A stretch of DNA of 64,000 nucleotides, taken from assembly GCA_030424595.1 (NCBI GenBank), contig JAUHWG010000005.1, forward strand, positions 1 to 64,000. The letters run 5' to 3'. This DNA comes from Polyangia bacterium. GTDB taxonomy: Bacteria; Myxococcota_A; Polyangia; Nannocystales; Nannocystaceae. Shown piece after piece: positions 33,744 through 42,878 of the stretch. The notes below the pieces were generated by a model. That model was not told the origin of the DNA. It made no database searches and was given only the letters and a program-made list of their open reading frames with translations. Made by a program: the position numbers and the translations under genes. The first letter of the stretch is position 1. Each line of letters begins with the position of its first letter.

Positions 33744-33770
33744 GGCGCGCAGGTCATCCTGTGCGCCGCT
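33744..33770 (+). terminator. Probable terminator
   Basis: Stem GGCGCGCAGG (33744-33753) / CCTGTGCGCC (33758-33767), 9 of 10 pairs, loop TCAT, then a pyrimidine-rich GCTTCTGTTCTCC. It lies 25 bases after the stop of the Gln-repeat protein gene. Confidence 0.45.
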
Positions 33771-34006
33771 TCTGTTCTCCGTCCTGCTTCTCCGTCTTAC
33801 TTCTCGTCGTCGACCTCAGGCCGCCAGCCGACTGCTCGACAAGCCGGCGATGGGCCGATCGACGGCCGAGGAGCCCATCGTCGACGATCCCACGGACGAG
33901 CGGGCAGGGGACAACGCGAAGTGGCGTCGAAGCACATGTCCCTGGGCCCGCGCGGCCTCAGCGACGAGTCTTGCTCCTTACCTGTCCTCTCTGACAGGAC
34001 GGGACG

Positions 34007-35926
34007 CTAGCTCTTGTGGCCCCCCTCGGGCTTGAAGCTCGCGAGGGAGGGGTCGCTCTCAGTCCGCTGTTGGCTCGGCGGGGCGAAGGTCGGGAGCTTC
34101 TCGCTGCGGCCGAGACCCCGCCCGAGGGACGGAAACGGCGGCGGCTTCGGCAGAGCGCCGGGGCTCGCCGACGTTCGCCCGCGTCGCATCGCGACCGGCG
34201 CGTCCGCCTCGGCCGGCGCCTCTGGCTTCGCCGCCGCGGCGCTCGTCTCCGCCGCCGCCAGCGCTGCGGTCGGGGCCGCGGTCTCGAGCGAGCCGAGGGC
34301 CGAGGCCAGCGACTCCGTCAGGGATCCTCGGCGACGAAGAGCGCTCGCCTCGTCGCGCGGCGGCGGAGCTTCGTCATCGCCCTTCACCTGCAGCGACTCG
34401 AGCAGCCCGCCGCGGATTCCGCTGGGCTCACCTGTCCCGAGGAGCGTGTCTCCCTGAGCCGCGGCGTCGTCGCCCGGAGCGCTCTCCGCTGGGGAGGTTG
34501 GCGTCGCAGAGGCCGCGTGAGCCTCTCCTTCATCGGCGGTCGGCGCCGCCTCGACCGCGCTCGCCGGAGCCTCCTGCGGCTCTGTGCGCGGGGTCTGTGC
34601 TGTCTCCGTAGAGGGCTTGGCGACGGCCGCGACCGCGGGCGTCTCTACGGAGAGCGAGATGTCGTCATCATCGTCGTCATCATCGTCCTCGTCCAAGGAC
34701 AGATCGATGTCGATGGCGGGGCCGGGATCCCGACGCCTGCGCCGCTCCGGCGGACGCTCGCGCTCGATCGCCTCTTTGGTCTTGAGGGCGTAGCTGCCCT
34801 CGATGCGGATCGGCTCGCCCACCGAGGTGTCGCGCAGCTCGACCCGGACCTTCGGCTTCGCCTCGGCGTCCTCAGCCTTGCCCGAGAAGGAGCCCGGCTC
34901 CTGCCAGCCCCGCGCCTGCAGGGCCTCGCTGTCCGCTGCGCTCTCCGCCGCGGCCTCAGCCGAGGACTCGCCGGACTCTCCCTCAGCCTGGGCGTTGGCC
35001 CCGCTGTCGCCGCGCGAGCTGATCTCGCCGGAGATGATCTCGCTGACAGCGTGCTCGCTGGTGACGATGATCGTCGCCCGTCGTGAACGGGCCCTGCGCT
35101 CACGCCGGAGCTGAGCCTCGATGTAGCGCCGCATCTCCCGACGGGCGCGGTGGACCAAGACCTCGACGACCGCGTCGGGCTCCTCCTGGAGGGAGATCTG
35201 CGCCTTCTCGAGGAGCTCTGCGCTCTCGTCGACGCGCTCCGCCCGTTGCAGGCCGAGGGCCATCGCCGCCTTCACCCGCGGGTGGTCGCCGATCGTCTTC
35301 CGAGCGGCCTCGAGATAGGCCATCGCCTGGCGACTCTTCTTGTTGGAGTCGAGCAGCATGACGATGCCGAGATCGAGCTGATCCCGCGGCCCCAGCAGCT
35401 TCGCCGCAGCCAGCGTATTGAGGAGCTCTCGCGCCGCGGGCCTGTCGTTGGCGACGACCAGCGCGTGGGCCTGAGCGCTGACCAGCATCACCGCGTCCGG
35501 CCGACGGCAGCGCCGAGCCGTCTCCGCGTAGAGCAGCGCCGCAGCCTTGCCGTCGCCGAGCCGCAGCGCGAGCTGAGCCTCCTGCAGGGTCACCCACGCG
35601 GCGGGGGCGAAGAGCGAGACCAACGGCCGCGTCTTCAGCGTCTTGCGGAGCTCGAGCGCCTGCTCGCGGGTGGCCCCGCTCACCCGCTCCGCCAACACCT
35701 CGAGGCGGTGCTGGATCAGCGCAGGGATCAGGACGAGGAGAACGACGCCGGCGCCGATCAGCGCGACCCTTGCCGATCCCGAGGCGACGAACCCGGCGAG
35801 GATCAGCGTCACCGGAATTGCGACCGGCAGGACACGACCCGGCGTGGGGCGCTCACTCCGAGCCCAAAGGTGGGGCGGCACGACTACCGGAGGTAGCTCG
35901 CTCTGCTTGCTGCTCGCCGCGGACAA
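34007..35926 (-). CDS. TPR-containing membrane protein with long acidic disordered C-terminus
   Basis: 639 residues if the TTG at 35926 is used; a GTG about 15 codons later is possible, so the start is unsure. Two adjacent membrane helices (VLPVAIPVTLILAGFVASG and VALIGAGVVLLVLIPALI, ~33-75) are followed by TPR-like helical repeats (WVTLQEAQLALRLGDGKAA, AYLEAARKTIGDHPRVKAA, about 105-260). A ~370-residue low-complexity tail follows, rich in Glu, Ala, Ser and Pro, including a run of Asp (EDDDDDDDDD region near 415). The tail includes Arg/Pro islands such as RGRTSASPGALPKPP. No enzyme motif. It reads leftward alone, divergent from the pseudo-M48 gene with 118 bases between starts. Confidence 0.7.
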   Translation of the reverse strand: MSAASSKQSELPPVVVPPHLWARSERPTPGRVLPVAIPVTLILAGFVASGSARVALIGAGVVLLVLIPALIQHRLEVLAERVSGATREQALELRKTLKTRPLVSLFAPAAWVTLQEAQLALRLGDGKAAALLYAETARRCRRPDAVMLVSAQAHALVVANDRPAARELLNTLAAAKLLGPRDQLDLGIVMLLDSNKKSRQAMAYLEAARKTIGDHPRVKAAMALGLQRAERVDESAELLEKAQISLQEEPDAVVEVLVHRARREMRRYIEAQLRRERRARSRRATIIVTSEHAVSEIISGEISSRGDSGANAQAEGESGESSAEAAAESAADSEALQARGWQEPGSFSGKAEDAEAKPKVRVELRDTSVGEPIRIEGSYALKTKEAIERERPPERRRRRDPGPAIDIDLSLDEDDDDDDDDDISLSVETPAVAAVAKPSTETAQTPRTEPQEAPASAVEAAPTADEGEAHAASATPTSPAESAPGDDAAAQGDTLLGTGEPSGIRGGLLESLQVKGDDEAPPPRDEASALRRRGSLTESLASALGSLETAAPTAALAAAETSAAAAKPEAPAEADAPVAMRRGRTSASPGALPKPPPFPSLGRGLGRSEKLPTFAPPSQQRTESDPSLASFKPEGGHKS

Positions 35927-36044
35927 ACCTGCAAGCCGGCATACCCAGATCGGCCAAACCCTGCAAGCTTGTTCACATCTCGAGCGACCGCTGCAAAAAG
36001 CGGATACGCGAGAGATCAGCGATCTGGCCTGCTAAACTGCCGCC

Positions 36045-37016
36045 GTGGACTCGTCGATCGACCTCAGCCGCTATATCCAGCGCCGTCACTTCCGCTCCTA
36101 TGAGCGCGACATGGCACGGAGCACCTACGGCTATGGCGTAGACCTCCGAAGGACGCGCTGGCTCACGACCTCCGTCGTCGGCCAGGCGCCGCTGCGCGCT
36201 CTCGAGCACGCCTGGTTCGCCCTGGCTGACACTCTGATGGAGGACGAGCTCCGGGTCCCGGACCGCAGCAGCGATATCCCGCTGCTCAGCGAGGTCGTCG
36301 AGATCGCGAGGCTTCTGCGGACCGCTCCGCCGGCGATCCGGATCCTGAAGCGCCGCAGCGGCGGACCCCGGGAGTGGGGGATCGTCACCCCGCTGGGGGA
36401 TCCTCGCTCGAGCAACGAGTGGCTGGTTCTCGACCTTGAGGCGCTCTCCCGGCTCCCCGCTGAGGAGCGGGCCTTCCTCTTGGGCGTCGGTCTCGGCCAC
36501 CTCCACTGCGGGCACGGGGCGCTCTTCCTCGCCCACCTGGTCGGTCATCGTCGCGGCGGTCATCGCCTCCTCCGCGGCCTCCTCCGCCCCTGGACCCGAG
36601 TCGCGGCCTTTTCTGCGGACCGGGCGGGTCTCCTCGCCTCCGGCGATCTAGAGGCCTGCCTGCACGCCCTCGAGCTCTCCGCCACCCTCGCCCCCGCCTG
36701 GTCGCCGAAATTCCCCGGTGTCGAGAGCCGCTGCCTCGCCCTCCAGGAATTCGCCGTGAGCACGGTCGCCGCGCGATTTCGCACGCGACGCCTCCGCGAG
36801 GGTCATGACCTCAACCTCGAGGAGGACCTCTCAGCGCTCGCCGAGCCCCCTCCGCCCGGCGAGGGCTCCGACGATGCCTCGGAGGAGAACCCGCGACCGG
36901 AGAGCTCGGAGACCGTCGATGACGGAGCCGACCCCCTCACCGACGGGGTCCCTGACGACGCCTGGACCCTCACTCGATGCGATCACCGCCTGACGAAGCG
37001 GCTGCGGCTCATCTAG
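36045..37016 (+). CDS. M48-like pseudoprotease (metal-binding HE lost)
   Basis: A 323-residue protein from GTG 36045. Its middle follows the M48 metallopeptidase pattern: a strand-helix entry (EWLVLDLEALSRLPAEERA), then GVGLGHLHCGHGAL (147-160) where active relatives have HEIGHIKCGH. Then comes FSADRAGLLASGDLEACLHAL (about 189-210), the family's second conserved block with the normal Asp-Arg-Ala-Gly. The first zinc His and the catalytic Glu are therefore Val and Gly, so peptidase activity is not expected. There is no membrane helix or signal. The C-terminal ~60 residues are acidic. It is followed 70 bases later by two dynamin-like GTPase genes on the same strand, which suggests an adaptor role in that module. 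Confidence 0.7.
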   Translation: MDSSIDLSRYIQRRHFRSYERDMARSTYGYGVDLRRTRWLTTSVVGQAPLRALEHAWFALADTLMEDELRVPDRSSDIPLLSEVVEIARLLRTAPPAIRILKRRSGGPREWGIVTPLGDPRSSNEWLVLDLEALSRLPAEERAFLLGVGLGHLHCGHGALFLAHLVGHRRGGHRLLRGLLRPWTRVAAFSADRAGLLASGDLEACLHALELSATLAPAWSPKFPGVESRCLALQEFAVSTVAARFRTRRLREGHDLNLEEDLSALAEPPPPGEGSDDASEENPRPESSETVDDGADPLTDGVPDDAWTLTRCDHRLTKRLRLI

Positions 37017-37086
37017 AGCGCCCAGCCCTCCAGCGACCACCAGCGAAGCTAGCGACGACGCCAAGCAGCGGAAAAGCCGAGCCCGG

Positions 37087-38865
37087 ATGACGGACGACGA
37101 CGTGACGACCCGACCTGAGATCGACACAGCCCAGCGCCTCACGGCCCTCGCGGATGAGCTAGGGCTCGCCACGGCGGGCCAGGCGATCCTCAAGGACACC
37201 AAGCGCCGACTCGCCGAGGGGATCCTCCGCGTGCTGATCATCGGCGAGATCAAGCACGGCAAGAGCTCCCTGATCAACGCGCTCGTCGGTGAGCAGATCC
37301 TCCCCACAGGCGTCACGCCGACCACCGGCGCGATCGTCCGGATGCGCAGCGCCGACGCGGTGACGAAGCGCCTGATCGCCCCCGACGGCGCGGTCGAGGA
37401 GCTCGACGATCAACGCTTCGCGGCCCTCGCCAAGGGCAAGGAGACGGCCGCGGGGGTCATCGAGGCCACCTGGTCGAAAGAGCAGCTTCCGGCGAGCATC
37501 GAGCTCATCGACACGCCCGGGGTGAACGACATCAACCGTCTGCGCTCCTTGCTCAGCCGCGGAGAGCTCCCGGGGGCCGACGTCCTCGTCCTCGTCCTCG
37601 ACGCCACCCAGGCCCTGACACGGTCGGAGCTCGGCTTCCTGCGCGACGCGCTGGTCGCCGTCGGCGGCCTCGGCGTGGACTCCGGCGCCCGCCTCTTGGT
37701 CGCGATCAACCGGATCGATCTCGTCGCTGAGCACGAGCGCTCGCTGATCTCCGAGCACCTCACACGTGAGCTCAAGGCGCTGCTCGGCAGCTCCCCCTTT
37801 GAGCTCTTCGAGACCAACTCCAAGGCGGCTCTGCGGGCGCCCGAGGCCGGCGGCCACGGGGTCGAGGGCCTCGCCCAGCTCCGCGAACGAATCCGCGAGC
37901 TGGCGGGGGATCGCGACACGATCCTGCCGATCCGCACCCGCGCCAGCCTCCGCCGGCACACCCAGCTCCTCGCCCTCAACGCCGCGATCCAGGCCCGCGC
38001 CCTCAGCCTCGAGGAGGAGGCGCTCGCCCAGGAGCTGGCCGCTGTCCGCGGAGCCCTCGCCGAGCAGGAGGTCGACTACGACCAGCTCCGCGCGAGGATC
38101 TCGACAGCCCAGGCCGAGCTCCTCGAGGCGTCCCGCGCCCGGATCGCGGCCTACCGCAGCGAGCTCCAGGCGGAGGTGCTCGGCCAGCTCGAGCGGTCCG
38201 ACCTGCGGGCGATCACCGACGTGCTCCCGGCGGCGATCCGCGACGCGACGATGGCCTTCACCCTCACGGAGGCCGAGGAGCTGCGCAACGATCTCGACGC
38301 CCTCACCCACGAGGTGCTCCAGACCCACGGCGAGCAGGCCCGCCGACGCCTCGCCCAGGCGACGATCCTCCTCGGGTTCCGCGGGCCTCTGGTCCACCTG
38401 GAGCCGCCGTCGACGACGATCGAGAGCGGCACTCTCGCGGTCTCGATCGCGGGCACGCTCGTGATGTACTTCGGCAATATGGTCGCCGGGCTCCTCATGG
38501 CGGTCGCCGGACCCCTAGCGACGATGGTCCTGCGGGAGAAGGCGATCCGTGACCTCCGAGCCGCGGCTCACCGCGAGATCCCGCGGGCCCTCGTCAGCAG
38601 CTTCGCCGATCTCGAGGCGGCCCTCACCCGCGTCGCCACCGAGCAGGTCGCCGCCCTCGAGGAGCACCTCGTCCTCGCCAACGCCCAGCTCGGCGAGCAG
38701 CTCGTCGCGATCCTGGACCGCGCCGCCAGCACCCTGCGGACCAAGGACGAGGGCGATGATCGTCACGAGAGCGACGACGACCCCGAGGCGCCGCGGACGA
38801 ACGCCCGCGACCGTCTGCGGGCGATCGAACAGGAGCTGGAAGGCATCCACGCGGAGCTCTCGTAG
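37087..38865 (+). CDS. Bacterial dynamin-like GTPase (with membrane-inserting segment)
   Basis: A 592-residue GTPase of the dynamin superfamily. G1 GEIKHGKSS (53-61), G2 Thr in TGVTPTTGA (about 74-82), G3 DTPG (142-145) and G4 NRID (208-211) are in order. A long helical part (about 275-445) follows, then a strongly hydrophobic double stretch (LAVSIAGTLVMYFGNMVAGL and LLMAVAGPLATMVL, about 450-483) in the place of the paddle of bacterial dynamin-like proteins. A further helical neck and a charged tail follow. These proteins remodel or tether membranes. It reads with a second, larger dynamin-like gene 48 bases downstream; paired bacterial dynamins often form hetero-oligomers. Confidence 0.9.
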   Translation: MTDDDVTTRPEIDTAQRLTALADELGLATAGQAILKDTKRRLAEGILRVLIIGEIKHGKSSLINALVGEQILPTGVTPTTGAIVRMRSADAVTKRLIAPDGAVEELDDQRFAALAKGKETAAGVIEATWSKEQLPASIELIDTPGVNDINRLRSLLSRGELPGADVLVLVLDATQALTRSELGFLRDALVAVGGLGVDSGARLLVAINRIDLVAEHERSLISEHLTRELKALLGSSPFELFETNSKAALRAPEAGGHGVEGLAQLRERIRELAGDRDTILPIRTRASLRRHTQLLALNAAIQARALSLEEEALAQELAAVRGALAEQEVDYDQLRARISTAQAELLEASRARIAAYRSELQAEVLGQLERSDLRAITDVLPAAIRDATMAFTLTEAEELRNDLDALTHEVLQTHGEQARRRLAQATILLGFRGPLVHLEPPSTTIESGTLAVSIAGTLVMYFGNMVAGLLMAVAGPLATMVLREKAIRDLRAAAHREIPRALVSSFADLEAALTRVATEQVAALEEHLVLANAQLGEQLVAILDRAASTLRTKDEGDDRHESDDDPEAPRTNARDRLRAIEQELEGIHAELS

Positions 38866-38885
38866 GACCCCGAGCTCCCCCCCAA

Positions 38886-38905
38886 AGACAGACAGACAGA
38901 CAGAC
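38886..38905 (+). repeat. Five tandem AGAC tetranucleotides just ahead of a start codon
   Basis: AGAC x5 ends 8 bases before the ATG of the second dynamin-like gene (38914) and occupies the place of a ribosome site; no GGAGG-like motif is present there. Copy-number change would alter leader spacing but not the reading frame. Confidence 0.9.
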
Positions 38906-38913
38906 GCAGACCC

Positions 38914-41900
38914 ATGAGCGCCGACGATCCGACCACGAGCAACGGACCCCCGGACAACGACGACCGCCCTTCGGCCGACGGCGAGAGCGAGCGGGCGGCA
39001 GAGAACGCAGTCTCTGCGATCCGGGGCTTTGGCGCCGCACTGGGCGGCTGGGCCCGCAAGGTCGGCAAGGCGATCACCGACGTCGCCGCCCCCGATCCCA
39101 CCAGCGAGGCGGTCAAGGCCGCCCTCGTCGAGATCGCAGAGCTGCGCCTGAGCGGGCGCTTCTCGAGCGCTCGCGAGCGCCTGAGGACGATCCGCGAGGA
39201 GCGTCCGCGCGACCTCCAGGCCCTGACCAGCTACGGGCTCACCCTCTTCGCCGAGACGATCTGCGACCAGCGCCCGCCGGCCGCCCTCGTCGGCTTTATC
39301 GGCGAGATCTCGGGGATCAAGCCGCGCCCGGCGATCCTCCCGCTCCTCGACGCCGCCCTGAAGTACAGCCGCGGAGAGCACGACGATGCGCTCGACGAGC
39401 TGCGCAGGGCCCATCGCCGCCTCGACAGCCTACCCGTCGCCGCGCGCGACGAGGGTCGGTTCTACATGCATCTCCTCGGGACGATGGCCCAGGCCAGCCG
39501 TGGCCGCCCCGACCGTGCCCTTCTCGAGCTGCACAAGGCCCGCGCCAGCGTCCCGGCCAGCGCCGAGGGGCCCTTGCTGCGGCGCTTCCTCCTCGAGGGT
39601 GTGTCGGTCCTCCTCGCCGAGGACCATCTCGACGAGGCGATCGCCTGGCTGACGCCGCTCGCCGCGGAGCCGAAGCCCGCCCCTGACAGCAGAGACGACG
39701 ACGCCGCAGAGCAGACCGGCGACGAGGCTGAGGCGCCCCCGAGCAGCGCCCCCGAGCCCGTCACGCCGCCGGGGACCGGCAACCTCCGACCGCTGGTCGC
39801 CCGCGGGCTCCTCGCCGAAGCGCTCGCGGCGAAGGGGGACCATGACGGCGCGGTCGCGCTGGTCGAGACACTCCCGCAGGAGCCCGGCTGGGACGGCGTC
39901 CGGATCCGCGTCGGCCTCTGCATCGCCGCGACCGAAGAGCTCCGTGATCGAGCGCTGCGCCACCTCCAGGTCGCACCGCAGGACTGGCGACGCGCCCGGC
40001 TCTGGGCCCTCGCCGAGGTCGCGCTCTGGGTCCGCCGCGACTCGCCCCGCCCGCCTGCGACCGTCGAGGCGGTGCTGGAGGCGTTGGTCCATGCGACCGA
40101 GAGCGCGCCGCCGGGGCAGCGCGATGACTTCATCCATGAGCTCGCCCACGTCGCGTTGCGGGCGGACGCCTCCGCGGAGGCTGCGATCTCGGTGCTCCAG
40201 CGTCGACTGCAACGGGACGGCGACACAGCCGCGGAGGAGCTGCGGCTCGTCCGCGCCCGCGCGCAGACGGCAAGCGGTGAGCTCGACGCCGCCGCCCAGG
40301 ACTTCATCGGCGCCCAGGCGCCCCGCTTCCGCTCTCAGCCCGACCTCGGCGGTCCCGCAGGCCCCGACGCGATCTCTCCGCTCCGCGATCCGGTGACCCG
40401 CCTGCGGACGCTCCGCAGCCAGCGGGCCCTCGCCGCCGCCGAGTACTGCCTGGCTGTCGATCTCCCGGAGCAGGCGCAGGAGCTCCTGGTCGAGGCCCTC
40501 GCCGAGGACCCCAACCTCCTCCCCGCCAAGAAGCTCCTCACCAGCAGCGCGAGGCCGCCGAGGAGCTCCCGCCTCGAGGATCTGCTCGCCGCCGCCACCG
40601 GGGTCCTCGCCGCCCTCCCCTCCCATGTCCGCGGCGTCCCGCTCACCGGCGCTCAGCAGGCGCTCTCCGGGGTCATCTCCGCCCGCGAGCGCCTCGCCCG
40701 ACCGCTGACCATCGCCGTGATGGGGGAGTTCTCGTCGGGCAAGAGCACCTTCGTCAACGCCCTCCTCGGCGAGGCGCTGGCGCCGATGGGCGTCCTGCCG
40801 ACGACGACGACGATCAACGTCTTCCGCCGGGGTCCGACCGGCGGTGCGCGGATCTTCTACCGCGACGACCGGGTCGCGACGCTCGCCCGCGGCGACATCC
40901 ACAACTTCCTCCACAGCCTCGACGACGTCAACGCGAGCCAGATCCGCCACGTCGAGATCGAGCGCACCGGCGCACGGATGGGCGACGCGGCGGTCGTCGA
41001 CACGCCGGGGCTCAACGCCCTCGACGCCTTCCACGAGCGGGTCGCCCGCGAGTTCATCGACGAGGCGGACGCGATCATCTGGATCTTCTCCGCGACCCGC
41101 GGATCGACGGCGTCCGAGGCCGGCATGCTCTCGACGCTCCGCGCCGACGGACGCCAGGTGCTCGGCGTGCTCAACAAGGTCGACACCCTCGACGAGGACG
41201 AGCGGGTGGAGCTCAGCGAGTATCTCCAGGAGCAGCTCGGCGAGGTCCTCGTCGACATCGTCCCGGTCTGCGCCTCCGAGGCGCTCAAGGTCCGCGCCGG
41301 CGAGGGGGAGCCCGGCAGCGTCGACTCCTTCGCCGCCGTCGAGGAGTCCCTCGAAGAGCACTTCCTCCAGCGCGCCCGCGAGCTCAAGCGCAAGCTGACC
41401 ACGCGCCGCCTCCTCGACTCCCTGACCAAGGCCAAGGGCGCGGTCGAGACCGCCGCGACCGCGCTCGAAGAGGCGGCCGACGGCGCCGCTGGCAGCGACA
41501 ACCTCGACACGATCCGCGCGGCCGAGCACCTCGCCGACTTCGGCGAGCGGATGTACGCGGCGGTGCTCGAGCTCGACGATCTCCTGGTCCGCGAGTGCCT
41601 CGCGCTCGGGATCCTCCGCACCGGCAGCGGCATGAGCCGCGACACCCTCGGCCTCCAGGACAGCTGGTACCTGGCCACCGTCGTCCACGACAACATGCTC
41701 AGGGCCCTGCAGAGCGCCCTCGGCGAGGTCTCCCGCGAGGCCGACACGGAGATCCTCTACGACGTGCTCACCCAGCACCTCGTCCCCTGGGCCCGCGGCT
41801 ACCTCGACGGTCTCGGCGCCTCCGGCTGGCTCGTCAGCCTGATCACCGACAACGGCGACGCGATCAGCAAGGGGGAGGCCGCGCTCCGCGAGCGTCTCCG

Positions 41901-42093
41901 GGCCGCGCTGACGCCGATGGCCGTCAGCTGGCAGAAGTTCGTCCGGACGCTCGACAGGCCGCTGCGTCAGGCCCAGGTCCAGGCCCACCGCCAGGCCGCG
42001 ACCCGTCCCCGAGCAGAGGCGCTGCGCCTGCGCACTTCTGTGATCAGCGGGCTTGACGGGCTGCTCGAGAGCGTCCGAGAACTCGGGGGGTGA
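38914..42093 (+). CDS. Large dynamin-like GTPase with N-terminal helical-repeat domain
   Basis: A 1059-residue protein. Residues ~65-590 are alpha-helical pairs of TPR type (IAELRLSGRFSSARERLRT, ALKYSRGEHDDALDELRRA, ALAAAEYCLAVDLPEQAQEL) with an acidic insert near 255-290. The GTPase domain follows: G1 GEFSSGKST (about 605-613), PTTTTINVF for G2, DTPG near 696-699 and NKVD near 754-757, with RGSTASEAGML as in dynamin-like proteins. The C-terminal ~270 residues are helical and lack a clear hydrophobic paddle, unlike the upstream partner. The design suggests a soluble or peripheral subunit, with the repeats as a docking surface. RNase HII follows after 25 bases, possibly read-through. Confidence 0.9.
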   Translation: MSADDPTTSNGPPDNDDRPSADGESERAAENAVSAIRGFGAALGGWARKVGKAITDVAAPDPTSEAVKAALVEIAELRLSGRFSSARERLRTIREERPRDLQALTSYGLTLFAETICDQRPPAALVGFIGEISGIKPRPAILPLLDAALKYSRGEHDDALDELRRAHRRLDSLPVAARDEGRFYMHLLGTMAQASRGRPDRALLELHKARASVPASAEGPLLRRFLLEGVSVLLAEDHLDEAIAWLTPLAAEPKPAPDSRDDDAAEQTGDEAEAPPSSAPEPVTPPGTGNLRPLVARGLLAEALAAKGDHDGAVALVETLPQEPGWDGVRIRVGLCIAATEELRDRALRHLQVAPQDWRRARLWALAEVALWVRRDSPRPPATVEAVLEALVHATESAPPGQRDDFIHELAHVALRADASAEAAISVLQRRLQRDGDTAAEELRLVRARAQTASGELDAAAQDFIGAQAPRFRSQPDLGGPAGPDAISPLRDPVTRLRTLRSQRALAAAEYCLAVDLPEQAQELLVEALAEDPNLLPAKKLLTSSARPPRSSRLEDLLAAATGVLAALPSHVRGVPLTGAQQALSGVISARERLARPLTIAVMGEFSSGKSTFVNALLGEALAPMGVLPTTTTINVFRRGPTGGARIFYRDDRVATLARGDIHNFLHSLDDVNASQIRHVEIERTGARMGDAAVVDTPGLNALDAFHERVAREFIDEADAIIWIFSATRGSTASEAGMLSTLRADGRQVLGVLNKVDTLDEDERVELSEYLQEQLGEVLVDIVPVCASEALKVRAGEGEPGSVDSFAAVEESLEEHFLQRARELKRKLTTRRLLDSLTKAKGAVETAATALEEAADGAAGSDNLDTIRAAEHLADFGERMYAAVLELDDLLVRECLALGILRTGSGMSRDTLGLQDSWYLATVVHDNMLRALQSALGEVSREADTEILYDVLTQHLVPWARGYLDGLGASGWLVSLITDNGDAISKGEAALRERLRAALTPMAVSWQKFVRTLDRPLRQAQVQAHRQAATRPRAEALRLRTSVISGLDGLLESVRELGG

Positions 42094-42118
42094 GCACAAG
42101 CGCCCTCCGACCCCCAGG

Positions 42119-42829
42119 ATGCCCATGACTGCCGCCGCGAAGGGCCGCGCCCTGCGGGTGATCGGCGTCGACGAGGCCGGCCGCGGCCCTATCCTCGGGC
42201 CGATGGCCCTCGCCGCCGTCGCCGTCGACGCGGCGGGCGTCGCCGAGCTCGAGCGTCTCGGTGTTCAGGACAGCAAGCGCTTCGGCGCCGGCGAGCGGGC
42301 CAAGGAGCGCCGAGCGGAGCTCGCGGCCGTGATCGAAGAGCTCGCCCTCGAGGCCCGCTGCGTGCTCGTCACCGTCCCGGCGATCGATCATCGGACCTTC
42401 CGCGGCGAGCTCAACCACCTCGAGCGCGAGGTCGCGGGCGACCTGCTGCGGGAGATCCAGGCCTCCGACGAGGACCGGATCATCTGCGACGGCGCTCGCC
42501 TCTTCGCGCCGATGACCCGACGCTACGCCCACCTCGAGGCGGTCGACCGCGGCGAGTCGGCCCACGTCGCCGTCGCCGCGGCGTCGATCCTCGCCAAGCA
42601 CGCCCGCGACCAGGCCTTCGCCGCGATCGCTGCGCGCTATGAGCCGGAGTTCGGCGCCCTCGGGGGAGGCGGCTACATCAACGCTCCGACCCGCCGCTTC
42701 CTCGCGGCCTACGAGGCCCGCTACAGGGATCTCCCGCCGGAGACCCGGCGCTCCTGGGGAGCACCAAAGCCGCGGGATGCGGCCGCTCCGCCCCCGAAGC
42801 CCAACACAGAACAGCTCTCGCTCGCCTGA
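42119..42829 (+). CDS. rnhB: Ribonuclease HII
   Basis: 236 residues from ATG 42119 (a second ATG is at 42125). VIGVDEAGRGPILGPMALAA carries the DEAGRG catalytic box (Asp-Glu); the third acid is in IICDGARLF, and the fourth in AVDRGESAHVAVAAASILAK (shown in part: RGESAHVAVAAASILAK). It ends with the Gly-Gly-Gly-Tyr loop and GINxP-like YINAPTRRF. RnhB cleaves RNA-DNA junctions at misincorporated ribonucleotides. The tail of ~35 residues is Pro/Ala-rich and without function. It sits downstream of the dynamin-like pair. Confidence 0.95.
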   Translation: MPMTAAAKGRALRVIGVDEAGRGPILGPMALAAVAVDAAGVAELERLGVQDSKRFGAGERAKERRAELAAVIEELALEARCVLVTVPAIDHRTFRGELNHLEREVAGDLLREIQASDEDRIICDGARLFAPMTRRYAHLEAVDRGESAHVAVAAASILAKHARDQAFAAIAARYEPEFGALGGGGYINAPTRRFLAAYEARYRDLPPETRRSWGAPKPRDAAAPPPKPNTEQLSLA

Positions 42830-42878
42830 TCCTGCGGCAGCCGACCGCTGCTCCGTCATCCCTCTCGCGCGCGACTGC

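Noticed and set aside
36045..42093. Calling the dynamin module a mobile defence island
   Set aside because: No integrase, transposase, tRNA junction or atypical composition; it is embedded among core genes (rnhB, mutM).
39430..42126. 898-codon minus-strand frame opposite the large dynamin-like gene
   Set aside because: Antisense shadow; the plus strand has all four GTPase motifs in order.
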